This document shows positions 11,411 to 23,070 of a DNA stretch of 64,000 bases, one piece after another (position 1 is the stretch's first letter; each line of letters starts with the position of its first letter). The notes below the pieces were generated by a model that saw only the letters and a list, made by a program, of their open reading frames with translations, made no database searches and had not been told where the DNA came from. Position numbers and translations under genes: made by a program. This stretch comes from Francisella persica ATCC VR-331 (lineage in GTDB: Bacteria > Pseudomonadota > Gammaproteobacteria > Francisellales > Francisellaceae). The stretch spans positions 248,001-312,000 of the forward strand of contig NZ_CP013022.1 of assembly GCF_001653955.1 (NCBI RefSeq), in the 5' to 3' direction.

Positions 11411-13297
11411 TTACTTGATATACTTATTCATCAACTTAACAAAAGCCATTGGATCTTCTATCTTAGCACCTTCAACAAACATTGCTTGAAGAAGTAATAA
11501 GTTAGAGATATCTACAAAGATTTCTGTATCAGCTTCATCTTTTAGCTTCTGCACTAAATTATGCTCAGCGTTAAGCTCTAATATAGGCTTCATACCTACA
11601 CCAGGCATAAATGTCTGCCCAGCTTCTTCCATCATCTTCTGCATGTGTAGACTCATGCCATAGTCATTAACAACCACGCAGCTTGGAGAATCTGTTAGAC
11701 GCTTAGATAGGCGTACATCATCGACCTTATCTTTAAGAACTTCTTTAATCTCTTTTAGAACCTTCTCAAAGTCTTTTGACTCTTTCTCAAATTTCTCTTT
11801 GTTCTCTGGAGTTTCAAATTTATCAATATCAATATCACCCTTGATAATTGACTTCATATGCTTACCATCAAACTCAGTTAGAGTAGACATCATCCACTCA
11901 TCTATTCTATCAGACATTAGGATTACTTCGATACCCTTCTTCTTAAATGCTTCAAGTTGAGGATTATTCGCAGCAGCCTTATAGCTATCAGAAGTGATAT
12001 AATAAATAGTATCTTGACCTTCTTTCATGCGTGAAATATAGTCAGCTAATGATACTGTTTGCTTAGAGTCACCACTTTCTGTGGTAGCAAATCTTAATAG
12101 ACCAGCAATCTTCTCTTTATTTGAGTAGTCATCTGAAACGCCTTCTTTAAGAACCTGACCAAAATTATCCCAGAACTTTTGGTATTTTTCTTTATCTTTA
12201 CTAGCTAGCTTCTTGAGTTCGCTTAGAATTTTAGTAGTTATCGCTTTTTTAATCTTATCGATAACTTTATTATACTGTAGTATCTCGCGTGATACATTTA
12301 GCGGTAAGTCAGCAGAATCTATTACGCCTTTTACAAATCTTAAGTATGGAGGTAATAGCTCCTTATTCTCCATAATAAATACTCTGCGTACATACAGTGA
12401 TAAACCGTAGTCCTTATCTCTATTCCAGAAATCAAAAGGTTTATTTTGTGGAATATATAGTAAGCTATTATACTCAAGGTTACCTTCAACTTTATTATGT
12501 ATCCACACTAGAGCATCAGCAAAATCATGTGAAATATACTTATAAAACTCCTGATATTCTTCATCAGTTACTTCATCTTTTGATCTTATCCAAATGGCTT
12601 TAGTATTATTTACCGTTTCATATTCATCTTTGATAGTTTGTTTGCCATTCTTATCATACTCAACCTTTTTCATCTGAATTAGTGTATTGATACAATCTGA
12701 GTACTTATTAACTAAACCTTTAAGTACATGATGTTCTAGCAAGTCTAAATGCTCTTTTTTGATATGAAGGATTATCTCTGTACCACGTTTTTCTTTAGTT
12801 ATTGTTTCTACTGTAAAGCCATTTTGTGCATCAGAAACCCACTTAGTAGCTTGCGCTTTATCTTGACCAGCTTTTCTAGTTTTAACAGTAACCTTATCAG
12901 CAACTATAAATGATGAATAAAAACCAACACCAAACTGACCAATAAGCTCATTATCTTTGCTTTTATCACCAGTTAGGCTTTCTAAGAATTTCTTAGTTCC
13001 TGACTTTGCAATTGTACCAAGGTTTTCGATAACCTCCTCTTCAGTCATACCTATACCATTATCGATAACAGTGATAGTTTTAGCAGACTTATCAAAATCA
13101 ATTTTGATTGCATAATCAGTATCACCTTCACTTAATTCTGTATTATAAATACTCTCATATCTAAGCTTCTCTATGGCATCTGAGCTATTAGATACTAGCT
13201 CTCTTAGAAAGATTTCACGATTTGAATATAGCGAATGAATTACAAGATGAAGTAATTTATCTACCTCAGTTTCAAAAGTATATTTTTTTTCTGACAT
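11411..13297 (-). CDS. htpG: Chaperone protein HtpG (Hsp90)
   Basis: Bacterial Hsp90, 628 aa, a cytoplasmic ATP-dependent chaperone. The N-terminal GHKL ATPase domain shows [34 protein letters not shown] and [16 protein letters not shown]; the middle domain has the catalytic-loop arginine in [12 protein letters not shown]; the C-terminal dimerisation domain ends at LMNKYIK. Full length. A heat-shock-type promoter lies upstream. It is transcribed alone, separated from the ribosomal block by about 190 bp. Confidence 0.97.
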   Translation of the reverse strand: MSEKKYTFETEVDKLLHLVIHSLYSNREIFLRELVSNSSDAIEKLRYESIYNTELSEGDTDYAIKIDFDKSAKTITVIDNGIGMTEEEVIENLGTIAKSGTKKFLESLTGDKSKDNELIGQFGVGFYSSFIVADKVTVKTRKAGQDKAQATKWVSDAQNGFTVETITKEKRGTEIILHIKKEHLDLLEHHVLKGLVNKYSDCINTLIQMKKVEYDKNGKQTIKDEYETVNNTKAIWIRSKDEVTDEEYQEFYKYISHDFADALVWIHNKVEGNLEYNSLLYIPQNKPFDFWNRDKDYGLSLYVRRVFIMENKELLPPYLRFVKGVIDSADLPLNVSREILQYNKVIDKIKKAITTKILSELKKLASKDKEKYQKFWDNFGQVLKEGVSDDYSNKEKIAGLLRFATTESGDSKQTVSLADYISRMKEGQDTIYYITSDSYKAAANNPQLEAFKKKGIEVILMSDRIDEWMMSTLTEFDGKHMKSIIKGDIDIDKFETPENKEKFEKESKDFEKVLKEIKEVLKDKVDDVRLSKRLTDSPSCVVVNDYGMSLHMQKMMEEAGQTFMPGVGMKPILELNAEHNLVQKLKDEADTEIFVDISNLLLLQAMFVEGAKIEDPMAFVKLMNKYIK

Positions 13298-13348
13298 TTA
13301 TATAACCCTCTCTTGTTATACATTTATAAAGAACTCTAAACAAGTAAC

Positions 13349-13377
13349 TATATGAGAGTTGTAGCTAATTTTTCAAG
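13349..13377 (-). promoter_or_regulatory. Putative sigma-32 heat-shock promoter of htpG
   Basis: On the minus strand, CTTGAAA (rc of 13371-13377) and CTCATATA (rc of 13349-13356) are 14 bp apart, about 50-75 bp before the htpG ATG. This fits the RpoH consensus CTTGAAA, 11-16 bp, CCCCATnT, and htpG is a classic RpoH target. Confidence 0.65.
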
Positions 13378-13484
13378 TATTTTTTTACATTTATATTTAC
13401 ACACAAACATGTAAAAACTAGAAAAATTTATCAAAACAAAAGAATTATTTTTAAGGAATGAAACTTAAATAAAATACAAAAGAA

Positions 13485-13922
13485 CTACTCTTCGTCGGCA
13501 GCTTCTTCAACTTGTTGTCTATCTACTAATTCGATATAAGCCATAGGTGCTTTATCACCGAATCTGTAGCCACACTTAAGAATTCTAGTATAACCACCAG
13601 CTCTTTCTGCGTAACGGGCACCAAATTCTTCAAAAAGTTTAGTAACCGCAGCTTTATTTCTTAAGAAATCAAAAGCCTGTCTTCTTAAAGCAACTGATTG
13701 AGCTTTGAACTCATTTGAGCTAGTGTTTAGTTCGTTTCTTAACTTATGCTCTCTCTTAGCTAAAGTTACTAAAGGCTCAATGATTGTTCTTAATTCTTTA
13801 GCTTTTGGTAAAGTAGTTTTGATAACCTCATGATTAATCAAAGAAGCTGACATATTCTTAAACATAGCTTTTCTATGACTACTAGTTCTACCAAACTTCC
13901 TACCTTGCTTGCGATGTCTCAT
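13485..13922 (-). CDS. rplQ: 50S ribosomal protein L17
   Basis: Large-subunit protein, 145 aa, starting [20 protein letters not shown], the L17 signature. The C-terminal [23 protein letters not shown] is also typical, followed by a short acidic tail. It is the last gene of the long ribosomal block, 45 bp after rpoA. Confidence 0.97.
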   Translation of the reverse strand: MRHRKQGRKFGRTSSHRKAMFKNMSASLINHEVIKTTLPKAKELRTIIEPLVTLAKREHKLRNELNTSSNEFKAQSVALRRQAFDFLRNKAAVTKLFEEFGARYAERAGGYTRILKCGYRFGDKAPMAYIELVDRQQVEEAADEE

Positions 13923-13967
13923 AGTAATTACTCCTTTATAGTTAATATTATATGATTACTATATTGT

Positions 13968-14939
13968 TTATTTTCCTTCAACTAGATCTCTGAAATTGTC
14001 GATTTGAACACCTAGAGATAAGTTATTATCTATTAAAATTTGTTTGATCTCATTAAGAGATTTCTTACCTAAGTTAGGTATCTTCATAAGCTGTGATTCT
14101 GTATACTGTACTAAATCACCAAGATATTTGATGTTCTCTGCACGTAGACAGTTAGACGATCTAACAGTCAGCTCTAAATCATCAATTGGCTTAAGAAGAA
14201 TAGGATCAATATTAGAACCTATTAATACATCACCTGTTTTACCATTACTAGGAACTCTAAGAGATACAAATACTGATATTTGCTCACAGAAATACTCTAA
14301 AGCTTTCGTAACAGCTGCTAGTGGCCCTACAGTACCATTTGTCTTTACAAATACTTCCAGAGTTTCACTATTACCATTATCAAAAACCTCAAAGGCAACT
14401 CTCTTAATAGGATTAAAATCAGCATCTACAGCTATATCACCAACTTTCTCAAGTTCTGTTGGTATAGCAGATAGTATTCCTACATTTCTACCTACACTTA
14501 CAGTAGCAGTTAAGCTAAATGCTCGTGGGTTTGTCAAAGTAGCTATTGGCTGCTCTTTATTTATTATTTCTACACCCTGAGTTGTCTTAAAGTCTCCAGC
14601 GGTAACTACGCCTGATTTATTTACGTATAGTTCCAAATCTAGTCTATCTATACCTTTATCAAGTTTTATCGCAACTTTCTTCAAATTAGAAACAATTTCA
14701 ACAACATCTTCTTTGACATCTTCTAAAGTAGAGTACTCATGCAATACATTAGCGATGTTTAATTTAATTATAGATGCACCTGATAGTGAAGATAATAAAA
14801 CCCTTCTAATAGAGTTACCAAGGATATGAGCCATACCTTTTTCTACAGGAGAAAGTTGAACTTTATAACCAAAAGCTCCTAAATCTTCTTTAAGCTGTAT
14901 ATTAGGTACAAATTCCTGCTTTGAATTATTATTACTCAC
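13968..14939 (-). CDS. rpoA: DNA-directed RNA polymerase subunit alpha (ribosomal-locus copy)
   Basis: Alpha subunit of RNA polymerase, 323 aa. The N-terminal assembly domain shows [21 protein letters not shown]; the C-terminal domain has the DNA/activator-contact stretch [20 protein letters not shown] with the conserved arginine and ends with helix-hairpin-helix text [13 protein letters not shown]. Francisella is known to encode two different alpha subunits; this one, in the alpha operon between rpsD and rplQ, is the copy called rpoA1. The second lies outside the window. Confidence 0.96.
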   Translation of the reverse strand: MSNNNSKQEFVPNIQLKEDLGAFGYKVQLSPVEKGMAHILGNSIRRVLLSSLSGASIIKLNIANVLHEYSTLEDVKEDVVEIVSNLKKVAIKLDKGIDRLDLELYVNKSGVVTAGDFKTTQGVEIINKEQPIATLTNPRAFSLTATVSVGRNVGILSAIPTELEKVGDIAVDADFNPIKRVAFEVFDNGNSETLEVFVKTNGTVGPLAAVTKALEYFCEQISVFVSLRVPSNGKTGDVLIGSNIDPILLKPIDDLELTVRSSNCLRAENIKYLGDLVQYTESQLMKIPNLGKKSLNEIKQILIDNNLSLGVQIDNFRDLVEGK

Positions 14940-14998
14940 TAAAAAATCTCCTTGATATAAGGCTATAAACGAGTCAATAAAAAATAATAATAAAATTA

Positions 14999-15619
14999 CT
15001 ACTTAGAGTAAAGCTCGATGATCAATTGTTCATTTATGTCTGCTGGTAACTCAGATCTATCTGGTGAAGATGTCATAGTACCTTCTAATGAATCAGTATT
15101 AACATCAATCCAAGAAAGCTCTTTTCTATGTCTAGCAAGTTCTACAGCATTTTGAATTCTTAGTTGTTTTTTAGCTTTTTCTCTGACTGCAACTACATCA
15201 CCAGCTTTTACTTGAGCAGATGGAACATTGCAAATATGTCCATTTACCATGATACCTTTATGAACTACTAACTGTCTTGCTTCTGCGCGCGTAGCCGCGA
15301 AGCCCATTCTGTAAACAACATTGTCTAATCTCGACTCTAACAGCTCTAACAATGTAGCACCAGTGTTACCTTTTCTTCTGCTAGCTTCGATATAGTATTT
15401 TTTAAATTGTCCTTCTAAAACACCATACATACGACGCACTTTTTGTTTTTCTCTTAACTGTAAACCATAGTCAGACATACGCGCTCTTCTTGCTCCATGC
15501 TGACCTGGCGCAGTATTAATTCTACATTTTTCATCGTTAGCTTTTATACCACTTTTTAAAAATAAGTCAGTACCTTCTCTTCTAGAAAGCTTACATTTTG
15601 GTCCTAGATATCTAGCCAT
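14999..15619 (-). CDS. rpsD: 30S ribosomal protein S4
   Basis: Primary 16S rRNA binding protein, 206 aa, starting [16 protein letters not shown]. The S4 RNA-binding domain is near residues 95-160 ([26 protein letters not shown]). In E. coli S4 represses its own operon; no leader structure is obvious here. It lies between rpsK and rpoA. Confidence 0.97.
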   Translation of the reverse strand: MARYLGPKCKLSRREGTDLFLKSGIKANDEKCRINTAPGQHGARRARMSDYGLQLREKQKVRRMYGVLEGQFKKYYIEASRRKGNTGATLLELLESRLDNVVYRMGFAATRAEARQLVVHKGIMVNGHICNVPSAQVKAGDVVAVREKAKKQLRIQNAVELARHRKELSWIDVNTDSLEGTMTSSPDRSELPADINEQLIIELYSK

Positions 15620-15640
15620 TATTAATTTCCCTTTTAAATA

Positions 15641-16030
15641 TTAAACACGACGTTTCTTAGGAGGACGGCAACCATTATGAGGTAATGGAGTCACATCTGT
15701 TATGCTTGTTACCTTTAAGTTTTTAGCATTTAAAGCTCTAACAGCAGAGTCTCTACCTGAACCTGGTCCTTTTACTAAGACATCTACGTTTTTTACACCA
15801 TACTCAAGAGCCATATCAGCAGCTCTCTCAGCTGCAACCTGAGCAGCGAAAGGTGTACTTTTCCTCGAACCTCTAAAGCCACTACCACCAGAAGTTGCCC
15901 AAGATAAAGCATTACCTTGTCTATCTGTAATAGTTACTATAGTGTTATTAAAAGATGAGTAAATATGAGCAACTGCATCAGTAACTACTCTTTTTACTTT
16001 TTTCTTTGATGATCTAATAGACTTAGCCAT
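15641..16030 (-). CDS. rpsK: 30S ribosomal protein S11
   Basis: 129 aa, full length. It has the signature [39 protein letters not shown] and the conserved C-terminus [12 protein letters not shown]11 lines the platform of the small subunit near the mRNA exit. Confidence 0.97.
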   Translation of the reverse strand: MAKSIRSSKKKVKRVVTDAVAHIYSSFNNTIVTITDRQGNALSWATSGGSGFRGSRKSTPFAAQVAAERAADMALEYGVKNVDVLVKGPGSGRDSAVRALNAKNLKVTSITDVTPLPHNGCRPPKKRRV

Positions 16031-16066
16031 ATAATCTACCCTTTAATCTTATAATTATAATTGTAT

Positions 16067-16423
16067 TTACGCCTTAATTGGCTTTCTTGGACCCTTACGA
16101 GTACGTGCATTAGTCTTTGTTCTTTGTCCTCTTACAGGAAGGCTACGACGATGTCTTCTACCTCTAAAGCATCCTAAGTCCATAAGTCTTTTTATGTCCA
16201 TAGAAACTTCACGGCGTAAATCACCTTCTACCGTAAATTTAGCAACCTCTGTTCTTAAAGATTCAACTTGCTCTTCAGTCAAATCTTTGACTTTAACAGT
16301 TGGATTTACATTGCAAGACTGGCAAATTTGTTGTGCTCTTGTTTTACCTATTCCATAAATTGAAGTTAATCCTATCACTGTATGCTTATGAACAGGAATA
16401 TTAACACCAGCTATACGAGCCAT
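16067..16423 (-). CDS. rpsM: 30S ribosomal protein S13
   Basis: 118 aa, starting [14 protein letters not shown], with [12 protein letters not shown] near residue 24 and [25 protein letters not shown] (given here as the family C-terminus) rich in arginine. It sits in the head of the small subunit and contacts P-site tRNA. It follows rpmJ by 117 bp. Confidence 0.97.
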   Translation of the reverse strand: MARIAGVNIPVHKHTVIGLTSIYGIGKTRAQQICQSCNVNPTVKVKDLTEEQVESLRTEVAKFTVEGDLRREVSMDIKRLMDLGCFRGRRHRRSLPVRGQRTKTNARTRKGPRKPIKA

Positions 16424-16540
16424 CTACTTCACTCCTAATAATTATTCTTAATTTTGTTGCTATCTAATGCAATTTCTAACTTGCTAGGATAACTTTTAAA
16501 AAACAAATAATCAAGCTTTATTTAAACTATGCTTGACTGA

Positions 16541-16654
16541 CTAACCTTGTCTTTGCTTATGTCTAGGTTCTGTGCATATCACACGAACTACTCTATTGCG
16601 CTTGATAAATTTACAGTTTCTACACATTTTTTTAACTGAAGCTCTAACTTTCAT
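16541..16654 (-). CDS. rpmJ: 50S ribosomal protein L36
   Basis: 37-aa protein, [16 protein letters not shown] at the start and [12 protein letters not shown] at the end. The zinc ligands Cys11, Cys14, Cys27 and His32 are all present, so this is the zinc-binding form. GGAGAAATTGTA precedes the ATG. It lies between secY and rpsM as in E. coli. Confidence 0.95.
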   Translation of the reverse strand: MKVRASVKKMCRNCKFIKRNRVVRVICTEPRHKQRQG

Positions 16655-16678
16655 TACAATTTCTCCAAAATTATTTCT

Positions 16679-18004
16679 CTATTTTTTCTTACCACTAAGA
16701 TTTGCTTTTTTAAGTAAAGAATCATATTGCGTTGACATCATATGCGATCTAACTTGAGCCATAAAGTCCATTATAACAACTACCACAATCAGTAAAGACG
16801 TACCACCAAATGTGAATGATAATCCTTGAGCAAAGAACTTCACTACAAAAATTGGCAATAAACATATAGCTGCAATATACAGTGAACCAACCAAAGTTAA
16901 TCTAGTCATAACTGCATCTATATACTTAGCTGTTTGCTCACCAGGTCTCACACCAGATATGTAAGCGCCTGATTTCTTTAAATTATCTGCTGTCTCTTTT
17001 GGATTAAAGACTAATGAAGTATAAAAGAAACAGAAAAATATAATTGTCGCAGCAAAAACTACTGTATAAACTATACTGCCTGGTTGCAGCATTTCCGCAA
17101 CATCTGCTAACCAGCTAAGTGAGTTATAGTTAGATAACCACCCAAACAACACGCCAGGAACCATCAATATTGATGATGCAAAAATCGCTGGAATTACACC
17201 TGCCATATTTAGTTTTAATGGTAAATGACTAGTCTGAGCAGCAAACATTTTTCTACCCTGCTGTCTCTTAGCATAGTTTACTGTAATTTTTCTTTGAGCA
17301 CTTTCCATAAATACTACAAATGCAATAACTAATAGTAATAAAATTAAAAGCACCCATACAGACAAATAAGATATCACATGCTGACTTGCTTGAGATAGAG
17401 TGTTTGAAATTTCAAATGGTAAGTTAGCAACAATACCTGAGAAAATTAGTAGTGAAATACCATTTCCAACACCTCTTTCAGTAATTTGCTCACCTAACCA
17501 CATCAAAAACATACTACCTGTTGTAACAGAAACAATAGTCGTCAAATAGAATAACGCTATATTGTTTGTAGTTACTAAGCCATCTTGATGTAATACAAAT
17601 GCAACAATACCAAATGATTGTACTATAGCTAAAGTGAGAGTTAAATATCTTGTGTATTGAGTGATTTTCTTTTGACCAGACTCACCTTCTTTTTTTAGCT
17701 CTACAAATTTCGGATATATAGCGGAAAGCATCTGAAAAATGATAGATGCCGAAATATAAGGCATCACACCCAATGCAAAGATACTCATTTGGGTAAGAGC
17801 GCCACCAGAGAACATATTAAACATACTTATCAAACCACCAGACGATGAGTGTTGATTTGAAATAATCTCCACCAACTTAGTAGAATCTATATTTGGTATA
17901 GGAATATACACTCCAAGTCTAAATACCAAGATAGCAATAACTATAAAAAATAGTCTAGATTTTAATTCACCTGTTGTACCAGAAACACTATTACACTTTG
18001 ACAT
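16679..18004 (-). CDS. secY: Protein translocase subunit SecY
   Basis: Central channel of the Sec translocon, 441 aa with ten hydrophobic segments, inner membrane. SecY signatures include [29 protein letters not shown] (plug region), [12 protein letters not shown] and [10 protein letters not shown]. It lies between rplO and rpmJ as in the spc operon. The C-terminus is lysine-rich ([10 protein letters not shown]). Confidence 0.97.
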   Translation of the reverse strand: MSKCNSVSGTTGELKSRLFFIVIAILVFRLGVYIPIPNIDSTKLVEIISNQHSSSGGLISMFNMFSGGALTQMSIFALGVMPYISASIIFQMLSAIYPKFVELKKEGESGQKKITQYTRYLTLTLAIVQSFGIVAFVLHQDGLVTTNNIALFYLTTIVSVTTGSMFLMWLGEQITERGVGNGISLLIFSGIVANLPFEISNTLSQASQHVISYLSVWVLLILLLLVIAFVVFMESAQRKITVNYAKRQQGRKMFAAQTSHLPLKLNMAGVIPAIFASSILMVPGVLFGWLSNYNSLSWLADVAEMLQPGSIVYTVVFAATIIFFCFFYTSLVFNPKETADNLKKSGAYISGVRPGEQTAKYIDAVMTRLTLVGSLYIAAICLLPIFVVKFFAQGLSFTFGGTSLLIVVVVIMDFMAQVRSHMMSTQYDSLLKKANLSGKKK

Positions 18005-18014
18005 ATCTTTAATC

Positions 18015-18446
18015 TTACTCTACTTTACCACCAGCTTTCTCGATAGCTTCTTTAGCGCCTTTTGTACAAGCTATACCTTTTAGGCTAGCCGCTTTTTTGA
18101 TCTCTCCACCAGCTATTACTTTTACTGTCTTGATATCTTTTCTAATAAGACCAAAATCTTTTAAAGTATCTAATGTAATCTCATCAGCAACGACATTATT
18201 TAATTCATGAAGTCTGATCTCAGCAACATATCTTTTAGATGCAGAAGTAAAACCAAATTTTGGTAGTCTTCTTTGTATAGGCATTTGTCCGCCTTCAAAA
18301 CCTACTTTATGATAGCCACCTGAGCGCGCTTTTTGACCTTTATGACCTTTACCAGAAGTTTTACCTAAACCACTTCCGATACCACGACCTAGCCTTTTTG
18401 GAGCGCTTTTTGAGCCAGCAGCAGGAGCAAGTGTATTTAATTTCAT
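18015..18446 (-). CDS. rplO: 50S ribosomal protein L15
   Basis: 143 aa. The glycine-rich N-terminus has [21 protein letters not shown] and then [15 protein letters not shown], both diagnostic. It binds 23S rRNA late in assembly. It is 10 bp upstream of secY. Confidence 0.97.
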   Translation of the reverse strand: MKLNTLAPAAGSKSAPKRLGRGIGSGLGKTSGKGHKGQKARSGGYHKVGFEGGQMPIQRRLPKFGFTSASKRYVAEIRLHELNNVVADEITLDTLKDFGLIRKDIKTVKVIAGGEIKKAASLKGIACTKGAKEAIEKAGGKVE

Positions 18447-18453
18447 TATTATA

Positions 18454-18636
18454 CTACCCCTCTATCTTAACCATATAATATATTTTGTTAGCCATACCAC
18501 GATTCTCAGGAGTATCTAGCACTTCTACTGTGTGATTGATTTTTCTTAGGCCCAAACCTCTAGCTGAAGCTACTTGGTTTTCTTTACGACCAATTAGGCT
18601 TTTTACTAAAGTAACTTTAAATGTTTTTTGAGTCAT
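18454..18636 (-). CDS. rpmD: 50S ribosomal protein L30
   Basis: 60 aa, bacterial short form. It contains [20 protein letters not shown] and [19 protein letters not shown], the family pattern. It lies between rpsE and rplO with gaps under 10 bp. Confidence 0.96.
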   Translation of the reverse strand: MTQKTFKVTLVKSLIGRKENQVASARGLGLRKINHTVEVLDTPENRGMANKIYYMVKIEG

Positions 18637-18642
18637 TTCTAA

Positions 18643-19143
18643 TTACCCCTGAATCTCTTCAACAGAAAGACCTCTTTTCTCAGCGATCTCTTCTGGTGAT
18701 TTAATTTTTGTCAAACCTACAATAGTTGCTCTGACAACATTAGCTGGATTAGTTGAGCCATATGTTTTTGCTAAAACATTGTGTACACCAACTGCTTCAA
18801 AAACAGAACGCATAGCACCACCAGCAATAATACCAGTACCAGCAGATGCTGGTTGCATGAATACCCTAGAAGCGCCATGATTAGACATCACAGGATACCA
18901 CAATGTATCATTGTTTAAGTTTACTGATACCATGTTCTTTTTAGCGTTTTCCATAGCTTTTTGGATAGCAGCAGGTACTTCTCTTGACTTACCTCTACCA
19001 ACACCAATTCTACCTTTACCATCACCCACAACAGTTAAAGCAGCAAAGCTCATAATTCTACCACCTTTTACTGTTTTTGAGTGTCTTTTAACACTAACTA
19101 ACTTTTCAACCAGCTCTTCGTTTTTTTTCACTTCATTAGACAT
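18643..19143 (-). CDS. rpsE: 30S ribosomal protein S5
   Basis: 166 aa. The N-terminal double-stranded-RNA-binding-like domain holds [20 protein letters not shown] and [18 protein letters not shown]; the C-terminal domain has [19 protein letters not shown]. It is implicated in decoding fidelity and is the site of spectinomycin resistance changes in other bacteria; nothing unusual is seen at the loop. Confidence 0.97.
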   Translation of the reverse strand: MSNEVKKNEELVEKLVSVKRHSKTVKGGRIMSFAALTVVGDGKGRIGVGRGKSREVPAAIQKAMENAKKNMVSVNLNNDTLWYPVMSNHGASRVFMQPASAGTGIIAGGAMRSVFEAVGVHNVLAKTYGSTNPANVVRATIVGLTKIKSPEEIAEKRGLSVEEIQG

Positions 19144-19170
19144 AATGAATAATCATCCATATTTTATTTA

Positions 19171-19524
19171 TTAAAACTGAAGACCATGCTCTCTAGCAGC
19201 TTCTGCTAAAGCTTTAACACGTCCATGATACTTATATCCAGATCTATCAAAAGCAACCTGTGAAATACCTTTTTCTTTAGATCTATTAGCAATGATTTTA
19301 CCGACAATTGCAGCAGATTCTACATTACCGGTATATGTACATTTTGCTTTAATATCTTTCTCTACAGTAGATGCAGCAGCCAATACAGTAGAACCATCAC
19401 CAGAAATCACCTGTGCATAAACGTGTCTTGGTGTTCTATAAACACAAAGTCTAGTATGACCAAGCTCTCTTAATTTAATTCTAGTACGCTTACTACGATT
19501 TAAACGAGCAGTTTTTTTATCCAT
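19171..19524 (-). CDS. rplR: 50S ribosomal protein L18
   Basis: 117 aa 5S rRNA-binding protein. It has [20 protein letters not shown] at the start, [12 protein letters not shown] in the middle and ends [20 protein letters not shown] plus EHGLQF. Full length. Confidence 0.97.
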   Translation of the reverse strand: MDKKTARLNRSKRTRIKLRELGHTRLCVYRTPRHVYAQVISGDGSTVLAAASTVEKDIKAKCTYTGNVESAAIVGKIIANRSKEKGISQVAFDRSGYKYHGRVKALAEAAREHGLQF

Positions 19525-19546
19525 AATTATACTATCCCTTACTTAA

Positions 19547-20083
19547 CTACTTCTTCTTAGCTTCTTTCTTCGCTACATATTCATCTTCGTAACGAACACC
19601 TTTACCTTTATAAGGCTCAGGCTTTCTAAATTCTCTTATCTCTGAAGCTACCTTGCCTAAAAGCTCTTTATCAGCACCTTTTAGAATAATTTCTGTAGGA
19701 GTTGGAGTCTCAGCTGTTATACCTTGCGGCAACTTGTATACTATAGGATGTGAGAAGCCTAAAGTAAGATTAATCTCGTTACCTTGTGCTTTAGCACGAT
19801 AACCAACACCAATAATTTTAAGCTTTTTTTCAAAACCCTTGCTAACGCCTTCAACCATGTTACTAAATATTGCTCTTGAAGTACCAGACTGCGCAATAGC
19901 ATTTTTACTGTTATCATTTGGTGTTATAGTTGCAACATTATCAGCAATGTTAAAAGTCACATCAGTAGAAAAAGTCTTGCTTAAAGTTGCTTTTGCACCT
20001 TTAACTTCAACCTTGTTACCAGCAGCAACATTGATCGTAACACCGCTTGGGATAGTAACAGGTTTTTTACCTATTCTTGACAT
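19547..20083 (-). CDS. rplF: 50S ribosomal protein L6
   Basis: 178 aa, two repeated domains. It starts [15 protein letters not shown], has [10 protein letters not shown] and LGFSHPI mid-protein, and the C-terminal signature [15 protein letters not shown]. It lies near the factor-binding site of the large subunit. Confidence 0.97.
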   Translation of the reverse strand: MSRIGKKPVTIPSGVTINVAAGNKVEVKGAKATLSKTFSTDVTFNIADNVATITPNDNSKNAIAQSGTSRAIFSNMVEGVSKGFEKKLKIIGVGYRAKAQGNEINLTLGFSHPIVYKLPQGITAETPTPTEIILKGADKELLGKVASEIREFRKPEPYKGKGVRYEDEYVAKKEAKKK

Positions 20084-20101
20084 ATCAATCTCCTTCCAAA
20101 C

Positions 20102-20500
20102 TTAAGCCACGTAGCCAATTATTTCGCCACCCACACCAAGATCTCTAGCCTTCCTATCGCTTACTAAACCTTTTGATGTGGAAATAATAGCAACACCATA
20201 ACCACCATATACCTTAGGTAAGTCTGCGTGTGACTTATAGATTCTCAAACTTGGTCTAGAAACTCTTTTGATCATTTCAATAACAGGAGCACCTGCATGA
20301 TACTTAAGTTCTATTTCAATAGAAGGATGACCAGCTGCAGTTGTAACTTTTAAACAACTTTTAATATAACCTTCGTTAACTAAAAAATTCGCGATTTCCA
20401 TTTTCATCTTTGAGAATGGTACAGAAACAAATTCTTTTTCAGCAGAAAGTCCATTTCTGATTCTTGTAAACATATCCGCAATAGGATCTTGCATACTCAT
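20102..20500 (-). CDS. rpsH: 30S ribosomal protein S8
   Basis: 132 aa. It starts [20 protein letters not shown] and ends with [20 protein letters not shown] then [12 protein letters not shown]8 binds 16S rRNA and in E. coli represses the spc operon at rplE mRNA; I did not identify the equivalent hairpin here. Confidence 0.97.
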   Translation of the reverse strand: MSMQDPIADMFTRIRNGLSAEKEFVSVPFSKMKMEIANFLVNEGYIKSCLKVTTAAGHPSIEIELKYHAGAPVIEMIKRVSRPSLRIYKSHADLPKVYGGYGVAIISTSKGLVSDRKARDLGVGGEIIGYVA

Positions 20501-20515
20501 AACTTAAATTCCTTA

Positions 20516-20821
20516 TTACCAACTAGCTTTCTTCAAACCAGGAGCATCACCTGCCATTGCATACTCTCTAAGCTTATTACGACATAAGCCAAATTTTCTG
20601 TATACAGCATGTGGTCTACCTGTAACCTTACATCTTCTTTGAACTCTAGAAGCTGATGAGTTTACCGGTAACTTTTGCAGTTTAATTTGAGCTTCCCATT
20701 TTTGTTCTTCAGTAGAATTTATATCAAGAATAATAGCTTTAAGCTCAGCTCTTTTTTGAGCATATTTAGCTACTAATTTTTCTCTCTTTAATTCTCTCTG
20801 AATCATTGATTTTTTTGCCAT
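20516..20821 (-). CDS. rpsN: 30S ribosomal protein S14 (long, zinc-free form)
   Basis: 101 aa, the longer type without paired CxxC zinc ligands. It has [20 protein letters not shown] and ends [17 protein letters not shown], the C-terminal signature. It lies between rplE and rpsH. Confidence 0.97.
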   Translation of the reverse strand: MAKKSMIQRELKREKLVAKYAQKRAELKAIILDINSTEEQKWEAQIKLQKLPVNSSASRVQRRCKVTGRPHAVYRKFGLCRNKLREYAMAGDAPGLKKASW

Positions 20822-20840
20822 TTAAAAACCCCAATTTAAA

Positions 20841-21380
20841 TTAAGACTTAAAAGGAAAACCAAATGCTTTTAGCAAAGCTCTTCCTTGGTCATCATTTTT
20901 AGCTGTAGTAGTTATCGAAATATCCAAACCTCTTATAGAGTCAACTTTATCATAATCAATTTCAGGGAAAGAAATTTGCTCTCTCATACCTAAGCTATAA
21001 TTACCTCTTCCATCAAAAGACTTAGTACTTAATCCCCTAAAATCTCTAATTCTAGGGATAGCAATTGTTATAAGTCTATCTAAAAATTCGTACATACGAT
21101 CACCACGCAGTGTAACTTTAGCACCAATAGGCCATCCATCACGAATTTTAAAACCAGCAATTGATTTTTTAGACTTAGTAACAACTGGCTTTTGACCAGC
21201 AATAGCTGTCAAATCATTCAATGCAAAAGTCATAATTTTCTTATCTTTTGCAGAATCACCCACACCCATATTAAGAGTAATTTTCTCAATAGTAGGTACT
21301 TCCATTATATTATCTAGCTTAAGCTCAGTTTTTAACTTAGCGACAAGCTCTTTTTGATAAAAATCTTTTAATCTTGCCAT
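20841..21380 (-). CDS. rplE: 50S ribosomal protein L5
   Basis: 179 aa 5S rRNA-binding protein. It has [36 protein letters not shown] and [15 protein letters not shown], and ends [10 protein letters not shown]. It contacts P-site tRNA from the central protuberance. Confidence 0.97.
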   Translation of the reverse strand: MARLKDFYQKELVAKLKTELKLDNIMEVPTIEKITLNMGVGDSAKDKKIMTFALNDLTAIAGQKPVVTKSKKSIAGFKIRDGWPIGAKVTLRGDRMYEFLDRLITIAIPRIRDFRGLSTKSFDGRGNYSLGMREQISFPEIDYDKVDSIRGLDISITTTAKNDDQGRALLKAFGFPFKS

Positions 21381-21391
21381 AAAACCTAGTC

Positions 21392-21709
21392 CTATAAGTC
21401 TACAAGCTCGCCACTAGACTTGAAATAGCGAACCTTTTTCTCATCAACAAACTTATAACCCACTCTATCTACTTTCTCAGTAGCTGGGTTAAAGATAGCA
21501 ACGTTAGATGCATCGATAGGAAGCTCTTTTTCAACAATACCACCTTCGATACCTCTATTTGGGTTAGGCTTAATATGTTTTTTAACAACATTTATACCTT
21601 CAACCAAAACTAAAGAACCGCCTCTAGCAAATGACTTAACAACTCCTCTGCGTCCCTTATCTTTACCAGCGATAACTATTACATCATCGCCTTTTTTTAA
21701 TCTATTCAT
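21392..21709 (-). CDS. rplX: 50S ribosomal protein L24
   Basis: 105 aa with an N-terminal KOW motif ([20 protein letters not shown]), then [14 protein letters not shown]. It starts large-subunit assembly near the exit tunnel. It lies between rplN and rplE. Confidence 0.97.
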   Translation of the reverse strand: MNRLKKGDDVIVIAGKDKGRRGVVKSFARGGSLVLVEGINVVKKHIKPNPNRGIEGGIVEKELPIDASNVAIFNPATEKVDRVGYKFVDEKKVRYFKSSGELVDL

Positions 21710-21731
21710 TATCTACACCTCAATAAATAAC

Positions 21732-22100
21732 TTATAATACTTCTGGTGCTAAAGATACAATCTTCATAAACTTCTCCGTACGAAGCTCCCTAGTAACAGG
21801 GCCAAAGATACGAGTTCCAATCGGTTGTCCGTTAGCATTTAGAAGCACGGCAGCATTGCTATCAAAATGAACTTTAGAGCCATCCTTTCTACGTACACCT
21901 TTAGCTGTTCTAACAACGACAGCATTATATACAGATCCTTTCTTAGCCTTACCTCTTGGAGAAGCTTCTTTCACAGTTACTTTAATAACATCCCCTATAG
22001 ATGCATATCTTCGATGAGAGCCACCCAAAACTTTTATACACTCCACCCTTTTAGCGCCACTATTATCAGCAACTTGGAGTTCTGTTTGCATTTGAATCAT
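21732..22100 (-). CDS. rplN: 50S ribosomal protein L14
   Basis: 122 aa. It starts [18 protein letters not shown] and has [18 protein letters not shown], then [12 protein letters not shown]. It forms an intersubunit bridge. A 92-bp gap separates it from rpsQ, larger than most in this block. Confidence 0.97.
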   Translation of the reverse strand: MIQMQTELQVADNSGAKRVECIKVLGGSHRRYASIGDVIKVTVKEASPRGKAKKGSVYNAVVVRTAKGVRRKDGSKVHFDSNAAVLLNANGQPIGTRIFGPVTRELRTEKFMKIVSLAPEVL

Positions 22101-22192
22101 ACAAATAACCCTTATTTATTATTAATATAAGACTGCAGAGTAATTTTGCAGTCTGATAAATATATCAATAAACAAAAATAAAATCAAATTTA

Positions 22193-22444
22193 TTATTTTT
22201 CTCTATGGATAATACCGACTAAACACCACTTCTTAGTTTTTGAATATGGTCTAGTTTCTTTGAACTTAACAACATCACCTTCTTTACATTCATTATTTTC
22301 ATCATGAACATAATATTTTGTAGTTTTCCTAACAAACTTACCATACAAATGGTGCTTAACATATCTTTCAGCTCTGACAACTACAGTTTTATCCATAGCT
22401 ACACTAGAAACTTTACCTTCTAACAATCTAATTTTATTGCTCAT
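22193..22444 (-). CDS. rpsQ: 30S ribosomal protein S17
   Basis: 83 aa OB-fold protein. It has [36 protein letters not shown] and [14 protein letters not shown]. It lies 12 bp after rpmC. Confidence 0.97.
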   Translation of the reverse strand: MSNKIRLLEGKVSSVAMDKTVVVRAERYVKHHLYGKFVRKTTKYYVHDENNECKEGDVVKFKETRPYSKTKKWCLVGIIHREK

Positions 22445-22456
22445 CTTTCAAGGCAC

Positions 22457-22657
22457 CTATTTACTCTTTTCTGATATTATTGTATTTATACGAGCAATAT
22501 CTCTTTTTGCACTTTTAAATAAGTGATTCTTTTTTAATTGCCCTGTACCCTTCTGCATACGAAGAGAAAATAATTGTTGCAATAACTCAATTTTCGCTTC
22601 TTGCAATTGGTCAATACTTTTACATCTATAATCTTTTAAAGTATCTTTTCTTTTCAT
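22457..22657 (-). CDS. rpmC: 50S ribosomal protein L29
   Basis: 66 aa, two helices. It contains [20 protein letters not shown], the family core, and ends [14 protein letters not shown]. It sits at the tunnel exit, a docking point for trigger factor and SRP. Its start overlaps the rplP stop. Confidence 0.96.
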   Translation of the reverse strand: MKRKDTLKDYRCKSIDQLQEAKIELLQQLFSLRMQKGTGQLKKNHLFKSAKRDIARINTIISEKSK

Positions 22658-23070
22658 TACATCACCTGCTTTCCAACAAAAGTTGTTGATACTGGTATCT
22701 TAGCTGCTGCCCTTGCAAAAGCCTCACGAGCCAACTCTTCTTTAACACCAGTAATCTCATATAGTACGCGACCCGGTTGAATTTGAGCCACCCAATATTC
22801 AACTGAACCTTTACCTTTACCCATACGAACTTCAAGCGGTTTCTGTGTTATAGGCTTATCTGGGAAGATTCTAATCCAAACTTTACCACCACGCTTGATA
22901 TGACGATTAATCGCTCTTCTCCCTGCCTCAATTTGTCTAGCAGAGATTCTACCTCTAGATGTCGCTTGAAGACCAAACTCACCAAAGCTTACTTTATTAC
23001 CTCTGTGAGCCAAGCCTCTATTACGCAACTTCTGCTGTTTACGAAACTTTGTACGCTTAGGCTGTAGCAT
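22657..23070 (-). CDS. rplP: 50S ribosomal protein L16
   Basis: 137 aa, starting [39 protein letters not shown] and [13 protein letters not shown] are diagnostic. Two ATGs occur in tandem; I chose the second, which matches the family N-terminus. The start overlaps the rpsC stop codon, so the two genes are translationally coupled. Confidence 0.96.
   Translation of the reverse strand: MLQPKRTKFRKQQKLRNRGLAHRGNKVSFGEFGLQATSRGRISARQIEAGRRAINRHIKRGGKVWIRIFPDKPITQKPLEVRMGKGKGSVEYWVAQIQPGRVLYEITGVKEELAREAFARAAAKIPVSTTFVGKQVM

Noticed and set aside
12213-12603. Two + strand open frames inside htpG
   Set aside because: Both are antisense to a strongly conserved HtpG coding region.
13379-13419. Inverted repeat TTTTTACAT/ATGTAAAAA as a terminator of rplQ
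   Set aside because: On the rplQ strand it is followed by A's, not T's, and the loop is 18 nt; it also abuts the htpG promoter.
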